Source: Candidatus Zhuqueibacterota bacterium (lineage in GTDB: Bacteria > Zhuqueibacterota > Zhuqueibacteria > Thermofontimicrobiales > Thiofontviventaceae). From it: DNA of 35,514 nucleotides. The notes beneath the pieces are model-generated. The model ran no database searches. It worked only from the letters and a program-made list of their open reading frames with translations, and had not been told where the DNA came from. Shown piece after piece: positions 16,190-23,248 of this stretch; the stretch's first letter is position 1; each line of letters opens with the position of its first letter. The stretch spans positions 1 through 35,514 of the forward strand of contig JAFGDW010000263.1 in assembly GCA_016931935.1 (NCBI GenBank), written 5' to 3'. A program made the position numbers and the translations under genes.

Positions 16190-16296
16190 ATGTAAGTTCC
16201 TGTTTATTTCTTTTTATACTTTGACGATTCAAAATAATTAATTCATTACATTCTCGTCATTCGAATTTTATGATAATTTGTTGCAAACCCGATTGA

Positions 16297-16330
16297 TAAA
16301 AAAATCGCCCCGGCAGAATAGCGGGGCGAT
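16297..16330 (-). terminator. Intrinsic terminator after the cytosolic DUF3795 gene
   Basis: A perfect 9-bp stem, ATCGCCCCG at 16304-16312 and CGGGGCGAT at 16322-16330, closes a nine-base loop. On the minus strand the stem is followed at once by TTTTTTTATC. The gene stop is nine bases upstream. Confidence 0.92.
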
Positions 16331-16338
16331 GTATCGAC

Positions 16339-16776
16339 TTACTTTTTAAATGCAGGAATCCAGTTTATCTTTATAATAGCGATCGAATGCCTGCTTGCCT
16401 GCGTTTCCGCCCAGGCTGTGAGTCCCAATTTCTTGATTACGCAAAGATTGAAGAGCTTCAGATTATGGGGAAATCGGTCGGCTCTATCTGCCAACGGTTG
16501 CAGCAAACCACACGGGAAATCAGTACACTCGTGACAGAATTGGACATTTTTGTCCTGAGCACATGCATATAATTTGCAATGGACATCAAATCCATAATGG
16601 CGTAATACCTGACAATCGCCATCACAAGCGCGGCAGCCGGGACAGCCGATCTGTTCCGCAGCGGGATTCATTCTTTTCGCCAGCATGTCACGTATTTCTG
16701 CATTCTCATTTGCCAAATACCCTGGACAATTGAAGCAATCGCGGCCACACGGCGCGGTCAGTTGTTCGTAATTCAT
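16339..16776 (-). CDS. DUF3795 domain protein (cytosolic)
   Basis: 145 aa. The typical opening LTAPCGRDCFNCPGYL is followed by CPGCRACDGDCQVLRHY, CKLYACAQDKNVQFCHECTDFPC and LGLTAWAE near the end. DUF3795 proteins have paired cysteines that suggest bound zinc or Fe-S, but no activity is established. GGAGG lies just before the ATG and a clear intrinsic terminator follows, so it is a single-gene unit. It lacks the Tat signal found on the relative at 5296-5799. Confidence 0.88.
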   Translation of the reverse strand: MNYEQLTAPCGRDCFNCPGYLANENAEIRDMLAKRMNPAAEQIGCPGCRACDGDCQVLRHYGFDVHCKLYACAQDKNVQFCHECTDFPCGLLQPLADRADRFPHNLKLFNLCVIKKLGLTAWAETQASRHSIAIIKINWIPAFKK

Positions 16777-16864
16777 TGTACCTCCAAAAAATGTAAATAA
16801 AAAATAGTGCGGACAACCGCACCTGATCTTCGATTATTGACAATATCATTCAACAATGTCCACT

Positions 16865-16892
16865 TTCAGGTAATCGGTAACCAGTGATCGGT
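16865..16892. repeat. Short word-like repeat (GGTAATCGGTAACCAGTGATCGG)
   Basis: A short copy of the ATCGGTAATCGGTGATCAG family that also occurs at 35352-35375, located 40 bases beyond the extended sigma factor frame. Confidence 0.45.
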
Positions 16893-16929
16893 TTCAACAC
16901 GAAATATTTTCGTGGTTAACCAACAATTG

Positions 16930-17654
16930 TTATTTATTTAGTGGAGGAATAATGGAATTTGTGACATGATTATCGGGATTTTCCCAATAATTTTTTCGCG
17001 GAAAGTCAGTATCAACCTTTTGGAATAAATGGACAAGACGGGCTGTATTGGCAATGCGGGCGTATTCATCATCAAGATTTACAGATTTAATGTGAGTTTG
17101 AATACGGCAGCGGCATTGAGCGGCGGGTTTAAAAAAATACAGTTTTTCTCCATATAATTTTTCACTTTTTTTCGTGACCGGGAACTGATTTTGCGGACAT
17201 TCTCAAGCGTCATTTCCATAATGTTGGCGATCTCTTCATACGAAAGCTCGGCGATATCACGGAAGATAAAAATCAGCCGCGCCTCGTTTGTCAGGCAGTG
17301 GCAAAAGGCGGTCAAACATTGGTCACATTGTGTCTTAACCCATCCCTTCTTTTCATCTGGCAGCCCGTAATATGGAATATCATCCATTTCGAAATGCGCG
17401 GTTATTTCGGTGGACGTATATACACGCTCGTTTTTGGCGCAACGTAAAAGCGTTCGCCGGGCAATCGTATAAATCCATGTTGAAGTATTCGACTGCCGGC
17501 GAAATGATGGCAGACATCTGAGAAGTTCGTACCATGTCTCCTGTGCCGCTTCCTTTGCCACATCCGGATTTTTAATCATCCGATGAGCGAATTGCGAGAT
17601 GGTAAGTCCATAATCCCGGACGAGCATTTCTGTATCAATTTGTTGATTTGACAT
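16930..17654 (-). CDS. ECF-type RNA polymerase sigma factor, complete only with a -1 frameshift
   Basis: The zero frame ends at 17079 and gives 191 aa. Region 2 is at about 15-75 (AKEAAQETWYELLRCLPSF, TSTWIYTIARRTLL) and region 4 at about 120-170 (LSYEEIANIMEMTLENVRKISSRSRKKVKNYM). After N176 the zero frame turns into an unrelated tail. The -1 frame from the same point stays open for 65 codons and carries CRCR, NLDDEYARIANTARLV and FPRKNYWEN, which resemble the cysteine-containing tail seen after region 4 in some ECF sigma factors. The full product would be 241 aa. Cysteines C110, C113, C118, C120 and the CxC at 181/183 suggest a metal- or redox-sensing part. No anti-sigma gene is adjacent. 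The break lies on TTTTTTTAAAC, so either programmed frameshifting or a one-base loss in the T run is possible. Confidence 0.8.
17127..17151 (-). promoter_or_regulatory. Candidate -1 ribosomal frameshift site in the sigma factor gene
   Basis: In the zero frame the codons ATT TTT TTA AAC contain U UUA AAC, a canonical X XXY YYZ slippery heptamer, at 17127-17133. A Shine-Dalgarno-like GGAG is at 17148-17151, 14 bases upstream, within the range where such sites stimulate -1 shifts in bacteria. No clear downstream hairpin is visible. The preceding seven T residues could also cause polymerase slippage. Confidence 0.5.
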
Positions 17655-17742
17655 ATTTGTTCGTATTTAAATCCAAAACCCTATTGGATTGAACAACAGG
17701 GTTCCGGATCGAATTTTCTTTAAAGTGAAAAGACTTCTTTTA

Positions 17743-18885
17743 TTAATTTGCCCGAATACCATGATTCTCAATATAAACCACTCCACGCTCCTTCAATCCG
17801 GCAAGCATAAATTCGACACAATCAGGTTGTTCGGCAATATGCTCCGGTGCAGACACGCCGATGCGTTTGAACAGGCCGTTCGCAATCATCCGCAGGGCGA
17901 CAGTTGCGGTATAGCCGGTTGTCCGGGCCATGGAGTGCACGCCGGTTTCCGTATTAAACCGATCCAGCAGATTCCATTCATAACGATAGGCTCGGCCAGC
18001 TTTTTGGCCGTCCACCCGAACTTGCATCACGGTCAAATCGTGTTCGCCGGGCTTCATTTCCCAGATTGGAAACATCAGCTTGGCAGTAACATCCAGCGGC
18101 CGGATTTGCACGCCGTTAACATCAATCGGCTCCAAACTGAAAAATCCGGTTTCGCGCAACACTGCCATTTTTTCAATATGTCCGGGATAGCGCAATGTCT
18201 TTTCCTTCATATTAGGAATTTTCAGCGTATTGATCAAACTACGCAGTCCATCGCTATTAAAGGCTTCCAGTGTACCGATGCCGGGAAAATTCAGGTATTC
18301 GGGATCAGACAGTGCCGGTCGCACCACCAGTTGACCGTGCTCAACATAGCGTGCCGGACGCGTATATTCCTCGATCACATCCACCGGCGAGAACACGGCC
18401 TTATATTCGAACGGCCACTGCCGAATCTCCGGCAGGCCACCCACATAAATCAACGCTGATTCGCTTTTATCGAGCAAACGATCACCGTGGGCGACCAATA
18501 TATTACTCATTCCCGGCGCAACACCGCAATCCATAATTGCTGTCACCCCATGCTGTTTGGCTAATTCGTCCAGTTGAAACGGGTCCTCCGGAAAAAATGC
18601 AATATCCACCACCGATTTCCCGGTACGAATGATCGCTTCTAATGTTTGAAAGCCCATAAAACCGGGCACAGCGTTGATCACAAAGTCAAACTGGTTAACA
18701 AGCGTTGTTACAGTACTGGGATCGGATAGATCCGCCTGATGCGTGTGGATTCGATTGTCTTGTGCCATTAGCGCTGCAAGTGCATCCGTGCTGACATCAA
18801 TGGATGTCACATTAAAATCTGCCGCCAAATCGAGTGCCATGGGACCGCCCACCAAACCGGCGCCAAGAACGATGACTTTTTTCAT
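17743..18885 (-). CDS. Saccharopine dehydrogenase-family oxidoreductase (lysine 6-dehydrogenase-like)
   Basis: 380 aa. The N-terminal Rossmann motif GAGLVGGPMA has glycines at 8, 10 and 13. DFVINAVPGFMGFQTLEAIIRTGKSVVDIAFFPEDP and IMDCGVAPGMSNILVAHG are typical of the saccharopine dehydrogenase/lysine 6-dehydrogenase group, as are VGGLPEIRQWPFEYKAVFSPVDVIEEYTRPA and the C-terminal SMARTTGYTATVALRMIA. These NAD(P) enzymes oxidise lysine or a lysine-derived secondary amine. GGAG stands six bases before the ATG. A lysine-catabolism role together with the aminotransferase at 13097 is possible but not shown by linkage. Confidence 0.88.
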   Translation of the reverse strand: MKKVIVLGAGLVGGPMALDLAADFNVTSIDVSTDALAALMAQDNRIHTHQADLSDPSTVTTLVNQFDFVINAVPGFMGFQTLEAIIRTGKSVVDIAFFPEDPFQLDELAKQHGVTAIMDCGVAPGMSNILVAHGDRLLDKSESALIYVGGLPEIRQWPFEYKAVFSPVDVIEEYTRPARYVEHGQLVVRPALSDPEYLNFPGIGTLEAFNSDGLRSLINTLKIPNMKEKTLRYPGHIEKMAVLRETGFFSLEPIDVNGVQIRPLDVTAKLMFPIWEMKPGEHDLTVMQVRVDGQKAGRAYRYEWNLLDRFNTETGVHSMARTTGYTATVALRMIANGLFKRIGVSAPEHIAEQPDCVEFMLAGLKERGVVYIENHGIRAN

Positions 18886-18996
18886 GTGCTCTCCTTAATT
18901 CAAATGAACGGATAAAAGGCATAACGCAGCCAGCATAGTCATGTTTGCCATGCACTATGTTCTGGGCGCTTTGCCGTAAAACTTCTGTTATTCGGA

Positions 18997-19839
18997 TTAT
19001 TTTATTATATTTTGATTTGTGAACGTAGACAATTGATTGTCGTAACAACGCGGGTGGACCAAATAATTGTGCAGTTCGGTGGACAGTTCCACTATCTTTG
19101 CATCAGCGGGCAGCAAATCTTCGAACTGTTCCAGAATTCGTCGCCGGATAACGGTTTGAATCGATGGACCATAGTTCAAATCGAACACCCAGCACATTTG
19201 TTTCAGCTTGAAATCGTTCAGGTTTGAACAATACTGGTAATGCACGGCTTCACGCCGCAGCAGCGCTTCGAGAATGTGCTCCGAATAACCCGGTGTGTCA
19301 GGCATACCGTGCTCAATCGCCCGATTGTGGATGCCATGATGGTCCCGATAATAGTTTAGTACGATCCGCCAAATATCCAGTTTATCCGCATCGCGCAGCA
19401 AGCGGGCAAACATGAGTATTTCGTCATCATCATGCGCCGGCAATCGCGGCAAATTGTGCAACCGGATCGATTCTTCAACCAGGCGTTGTGTTGTTGCGGG
19501 CAAAACTGTTAATACGCCGGAATCATGCAATTCCTGAACACTGAATTCTGCATGGTTGACCGATTTTTGGTCCTCGAATGTGCCATAGCGAATATATTGT
19601 TTAAACCGCCCGACATCGTGCAGCAAGCCAATCAGCGTGGACAGCCGTTGTGTTCGTTTTGGCAAACCTAATTCTTTGGAAATCATCAAAGCCTCCCCGG
19701 CGACACGCCAGGAGTGCTTGCGTTTAAGGTCAAGATTCATTTGAACCTGCTCATCCGGAGATGAGTGTTGTTGTGCATACCGTTTGAACCACTGCTCAAT
19801 CCGTTGATGCTGCTCGTGTGAAATACCTAACTCAGTCAT
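18997..19839 (-). CDS. HD-domain phosphohydrolase-like protein
   Basis: 280 aa. The metal-binding HD pattern is present: H42 in KHSWRVAGEAL, H74-D75 in LIGLLHDVGRFKQY, a following NHAEFSVQEL, and a later RDADKLDIWRI. HD proteins hydrolyse phosphate esters of nucleotides or related compounds with a bound metal pair. No second regulatory domain is seen, so the substrate is unknown. The gene lies between the lysine-dehydrogenase-like and YchF-like genes without tight coupling to either. Confidence 0.88.
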   Translation of the reverse strand: MTELGISHEQHQRIEQWFKRYAQQHSSPDEQVQMNLDLKRKHSWRVAGEALMISKELGLPKRTQRLSTLIGLLHDVGRFKQYIRYGTFEDQKSVNHAEFSVQELHDSGVLTVLPATTQRLVEESIRLHNLPRLPAHDDDEILMFARLLRDADKLDIWRIVLNYYRDHHGIHNRAIEHGMPDTPGYSEHILEALLRREAVHYQYCSNLNDFKLKQMCWVFDLNYGPSIQTVIRRRILEQFEDLLPADAKIVELSTELHNYLVHPRCYDNQLSTFTNQNIIK

Positions 19840-19939
19840 AGCTTAACTTCAAAATCAAAGGTGTTTTGTCTGTATATAATCTATCAGTAATTTCCATATG
19901 TATGTGAAACGACAGACGTGAGAAGTGAGACGATTTTTC

Positions 19940-19996
19940 TTAAGTCTATTTTCCGTTGTCCGTTTTCCATTCTCCCTATTCCGTCTTCATTTTCCG
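19940..19996. repeat. Pyrimidine-rich word repeat (TTTTCCGTTGTCCGTTTTCC type)
   Basis: Tandem variants of TTTTCCGTTGTCCG, TTTTCCATTCTCCC and CATTTTCCG abut the stop of the YchF-like gene. The same word forms the end of the U32 gene at 6801-6850. Confidence 0.5.
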
Positions 19997-19997
19997 C

Positions 19998-21068
19998 CTA
20001 CACATTGAACCGAATACTTAGAATATCGCCGTCTTTTACCAGATATTCTTTACCTTCCAGCCGGAAACGGCCGTTGTCTTTCAGCGCTTTTTCCGAACCG
20101 AACTCAATCAAATCTTCATAATGAAAACACTCGGCGCGAATGAATCCCCGCGCCAGGTCAGTATGAATCGCTCCGGCGGCATCCAGCGCTTTGTCGCCTT
20201 TGCGGATATTCCAGGCGCGCACTTCATCCGGACCAACCGTAAAGAAACTGATATAGCCGAGCAATTCGTAAGCCATTTGCGTCAACAAATCGCGGGCAGA
20301 TTCCACAATGCCCATATCATCCATGAACATTTTAATTTCATCGAGATCATCCAGACGGGACAGTTCCATCTCGAAATTGCCGGCGAATTCAATCGCGCGG
20401 GCAATCTTGCCAAGCGACGTCAGTAATGCGGCATCCTTATTAAATCGGTCTTCGGCAGAATTCAGCACAAGCATGAGTGGCTTGTGCGTGAGAAACTGAA
20501 ATCCCCGCATCGCCTTCTCTTCATCCGTGGTCAATTCCAGCGTGCGGACAGGTTTCATTTCATTCAAATGATCAGCGATTTTCCGGATAGCCGTTTCTTC
20601 GATTTGCTGCGCGATGGTTTTTGGTCCGCGATTCACGCCTTTTTCGATTCGTTCGATCCGGGTCTCCGCCAGAATTAAATCGGCAATTAGCAGCTCTTCC
20701 GCCACCTTTTTCGCATCATCCAGCGGCGAGGCATCACCCATCAGGTCATCGTGGAAATTGCGCACCACCAGCGCCAGCGCATCGGCATTTTTCATATTCT
20801 GCAACGCGTTACTGGTGAAAGCGCCGTCCTTTGCAGAACCAGCGGTCAATCCGACAAAATCCATCACCTCCACCGTAGCATGTACCGTGCGTTTGGGTTT
20901 GTAAATTTCCACTAACCGATCCACACGCTCATCACCAACATTTACCACAGCCATATTGGGTTCGGATTTGGTGCTGGCATACGCAGTCACTTCGGCGTGC
21001 TGCCGGGTGAGTGCATTGAATATAGTGGTCTTCCCGGAATTGGCCAATCCGATCAATCCGATTTTCAT
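19998..21068 (-). CDS. ychF: YchF/Obg-family GTPase-like protein
   Basis: 356 aa, the usual YchF length. The P-loop is GLANSGKT at 7-14, a variant of the GxPNxGKST seen in standard YchF and common in one subgroup. EVMDFVGLTAGSAKDGAFTSNALQNMKNADALALVVRNF matches switch II and the following helix. The C-terminal third (SFFTVGPDEVRAWNIRKG, DLARGFIRAECFHYEDLIE, YLVKDGDILSIRF) is the TGS-like domain. YchF proteins bind ATP or GTP and associate with ribosomes, with roles in stress response. The nucleotide-specificity loop reads LVLNSAED. It lies 21 bases after the HNH gene, probably in one transcript. Confidence 0.88.
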   Translation of the reverse strand: MKIGLIGLANSGKTTIFNALTRQHAEVTAYASTKSEPNMAVVNVGDERVDRLVEIYKPKRTVHATVEVMDFVGLTAGSAKDGAFTSNALQNMKNADALALVVRNFHDDLMGDASPLDDAKKVAEELLIADLILAETRIERIEKGVNRGPKTIAQQIEETAIRKIADHLNEMKPVRTLELTTDEEKAMRGFQFLTHKPLMLVLNSAEDRFNKDAALLTSLGKIARAIEFAGNFEMELSRLDDLDEIKMFMDDMGIVESARDLLTQMAYELLGYISFFTVGPDEVRAWNIRKGDKALDAAGAIHTDLARGFIRAECFHYEDLIEFGSEKALKDNGRFRLEGKEYLVKDGDILSIRFNV

Positions 21069-21089
21069 TGCTTTATTGCATCCTTTCTT

Positions 21090-21401
21090 TCAATCCGAAG
21101 TTGTGTCCTGCTTGTCATCATTCAATTTCTTCATTAATATTTCCACCGGGGTCAAATATTTTTTCTCGCTATTGCACTGCTTGCAGCACGGTACAATATT
21201 CCCTTTCGTGGACTTTCCCCCGCGCGCCAACGGCACCACATGATCCATCGTCAGTTCCGCTGCATCAACCTGCCGCTGACAGTAATGGCACCGTCCCGCT
21301 GCGAGTTGATTGCGCCACCACTGAGTTTTGCGGAGCTGTTTGGCTTTTTCCTTCTCCCGGGCGATGTGCTGTTTATCTTTTTCAAATGGAATATAATCCA
21401 T
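21090..21401 (-). CDS. HNH endonuclease-family protein
   Basis: 103 aa from ATG 21401 (an in-frame GTG at 21425 is possible). After a charged helix (FEKDKQHIAREKEKAKQLRK) comes a compact HNH/zinc fold: CHYC, then LTMDHVVPLARGG with the catalytic DH, and NIVPCCKQCNSEKKYLTP with the second cysteine pair and the final asparagine. Such small proteins are usually found alone in chromosomes and their cellular role is unclear; nuclease activity is expected from the fold. It precedes the YchF-like gene by 21 bases. Confidence 0.9.
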   Translation of the reverse strand: MDYIPFEKDKQHIAREKEKAKQLRKTQWWRNQLAAGRCHYCQRQVDAAELTMDHVVPLARGGKSTKGNIVPCCKQCNSEKKYLTPVEILMKKLNDDKQDTTSD

Positions 21402-21683
21402 GTTTTTATTTAACCGGTTTTTCACAAAGACACGTATTAAGGCATAAATGTATTATATTTTCATCTCAATTGCAATAGTTAATTTGGGAATTTTTTACGG
21501 AAATCCAGTCCAGATAGAGGTACCTTTGTCAGTTCGCTTCTACGCAAGGAGTATTATTAACACTGAGGAAGTTGTTTTACTTTGTTTATTTTGGTTACAA
21601 GAATTACATCTTCATCAAACTGTATTAATTATTATATGGAAGCATTCCTGAACCGGTTCCAGCGTGATTCGATTCGGAAAAAT

Positions 21684-21908
21684 TAATTTGCCACCAAGAA
21701 CACCAAAACTCGAAGAAATGAAAAATAATGGATTGAATTGCATTGTCAAAGTTACTTGTTTTCAAATATCGAAATTTCTGAACATAAGGGCGCTTTCATA
21801 GAATAATCATTTTGCATAAATTTTCTATTAAAAACTCAGAATGGATTTTACTCAAAGCTACTTAACATCTTGTATCTTTGTGCCTTCGTGCCTTTGTGGC
21901 AAAATTTT
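21684..21908. repeat. Diverged inverted repeat (TTTGCCACCAAG ... CTTTGTGGCAAAA)
   Basis: The left end, AATTTGCCACCAAGAACACC, is a diverged reverse complement of the right end, GTGCCTTCGTGCCTTTGTGGC at 21880-21900 with flanking AAAATTTT. About 160 bases without a gene separate them. The right-hand word resembles a dispersed repeat seen in many environmental genomes. It could be a decayed miniature element. Confidence 0.45.
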
Positions 21909-21964
21909 ATTAATAACTATGAATGACAAGTTGAAAATTGATGTGGCCTAAAAATTAAAAGTTA

Positions 21965-22026
21965 TCACAGTTCGACTCCGATCACTGTGAAGATGGAGCT
22001 TCAGCCTGAGTCCCGACGAGTCGGGA
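21965..22026. repeat. Two small palindromes (TCACAGT/ACTGTGA and TCCCGACGAGTCGGGA)
   Basis: TCACAGT at 21965-21971 pairs with ACTGTGA at 21984-21990, and TCCCGACGAGTCGGGA at 22011-22026 is self-complementary with a four-base loop. The adjacent GCTTCAGCCTGAGTCC shares words with the repeat near 30171. Confidence 0.5.
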
Positions 22027-22485
22027 AAGGCTCGTGGTTCAACTGGTCATTCATATAAATAGAATTGGTCAAAAAAAAATACTTACCAAAGCAGGCCTTT
22101 TGCCTGTATTATTTATCGCTTGTTTTTGGTTCGCAAAAAAGCTGTTGTATTAGTGGATATCGATTTTTCCATATTGTTTATCAAGGACTGAAAAATAATT
22201 GCATTTTTAACAATCAACGAGTTGTTCATATCCCAATACACGCATTAGTTTGTCAACCATAACATTTATGGAGAAAATTTAACATTCGCTTCAACAATTG
22301 AAAATATAGGTGCTTACACAAATATTACTGTTTTTTAAACGGAATTCAACAAAAATACTCCGTATATTCATGCTCGTGATTTTAAGGTAACAAAAATAAT
22401 GGGTTGAATGATTTGCGCGTCGGCGGGTTTCAACTTTAGGTTACTCTTGAGGCAAATCTATTATGTGGGGAGTAACATAATTGAC

Positions 22486-22541
22486 AAGGAGATGGGGTGA
22501 AAGGGAAAAAAAATTTTTGATTCTTTTATCTCCTTATCACC
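22486..22541. repeat. Imperfect inverted repeat upstream of the plus-strand unit
   Basis: AAGGAGATGGGGTGAAAGG at 22486-22504 is complementary, with mismatches, to TTATCTCCTTATCACCTT at about 22526-22543. It is another word-like repeat with hairpin potential, about 100 bases upstream of the membrane protein gene. Confidence 0.4.
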
Positions 22542-22645
22542 TTGCATTGCTATCCCCCACTCACCGCGGCAATAGCTCTAAACGAGTGATTGACATAATT
22601 TCATGCTCCCCGTACCGCAACCATTGAGTCACATGAGGATTGATT

Positions 22646-23248
22646 ATGAAAACACGTACCGGACAAATTGTATTGACAACTGCGATTCTGCTGCTAAGTC
22701 CGTTGCTGGCAATCGGATTTATCTATTACGGTGAATACACACTGGACGCGCCACACTTCATCGAAGAATATATAAAAATAGTTGCCGGCGCTTTTTTAGG
22801 AATTGTGGTCTCGTATTTTTCATTCAGGCTGAACAAGAAAAATGCCGAAGCGAAAGCCGAAAATGTTCGCAAGCAGGTGGCCGTCATTATCGATCATTAC
22901 CTTTCCCAATTACTGGAGCACACCAAGGAAATTCTCGATCATTTAGCGGCGGATGTGACGACCAAGACCCCGGCGCAAATCGCCCGCCTGAACGAGAGCA
23001 CGCTCCAGGAATTACATATTATGGCAGATATAATCAATTCACTGGTGCAGCGGATTGAAGAGAATGCCATCCAGACGCCTGACGCGCTGCCGGAAAGTTA
23101 CCGGGCGCTGGTGTCGGTGGCCACGCATATTCGTGAGGAAATATCACCCGGGCCGAAACCGATTCACCGGATTATTGAGTCGATCAAAAAGCTTGAATCG
23201 AAAATCCAGCAAGGATTGATCAATGAAACGAAAAATGAAAATCGTTAG
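22646..23248 (+). CDS. Two-helix membrane protein with cytoplasmic coiled coil
   Basis: 200 aa from ATG 22646, which has GAGG seven bases upstream; an in-frame TTG at 22640 is less likely. Two membrane segments are seen (about 8-28, IVLTTAILLLSPLLAIGFIYY, and about 43-62, IKIVAGAFLGIVVSYFSFR). A long charged helical region with heptad-like spacing follows and continues to the end. I recognise no family. The last 26 bases overlap the start of the ATPase gene in another frame, so the two are almost certainly translated together and may form a membrane-anchored complex. Confidence 0.75.
   Translation: MKTRTGQIVLTTAILLLSPLLAIGFIYYGEYTLDAPHFIEEYIKIVAGAFLGIVVSYFSFRLNKKNAEAKAENVRKQVAVIIDHYLSQLLEHTKEILDHLAADVTTKTPAQIARLNESTLQELHIMADIINSLVQRIEENAIQTPDALPESYRALVSVATHIREEISPGPKPIHRIIESIKKLESKIQQGLINETKNENR

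Larger units (their letters stand above)
21402..22645. other. 1.2-kb gene-free, repeat-rich region
   Basis: This is the largest gap in the window, lying where gene direction changes. I see no supported coding frame; short plus-strand open frames here lack family resemblance and ribosome sites. It holds a diverged inverted repeat (21684-21908), palindromes at 21965-21990 and 22011-22026 and a repeat at 22486-22541. It may be a scar of past insertions. Promoters for both divergent units should be at its ends. Confidence 0.55.

Noticed and set aside
17079..17105. Taking the 191-aa sigma factor as the natural full protein
   Set aside because: Its last residues are unlike sigma tails, while the -1 frame continues with ordered, family-like sequence.
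21448..21651. Plus-strand ORF in the 1.2-kb gap
   Set aside because: Hydrophobic but without signal structure or ribosome site; the surroundings are AT-rich repeat sequence.
22065..22262. Second plus-strand ORF in the same gap
   Set aside because: Low-complexity start, no recognised motif and no start signal.
21402..22645. CRISPR array or tRNA cluster in the long gap
   Set aside because: No evenly spaced direct repeats with unique spacers and no cloverleaf with CCA end could be found.
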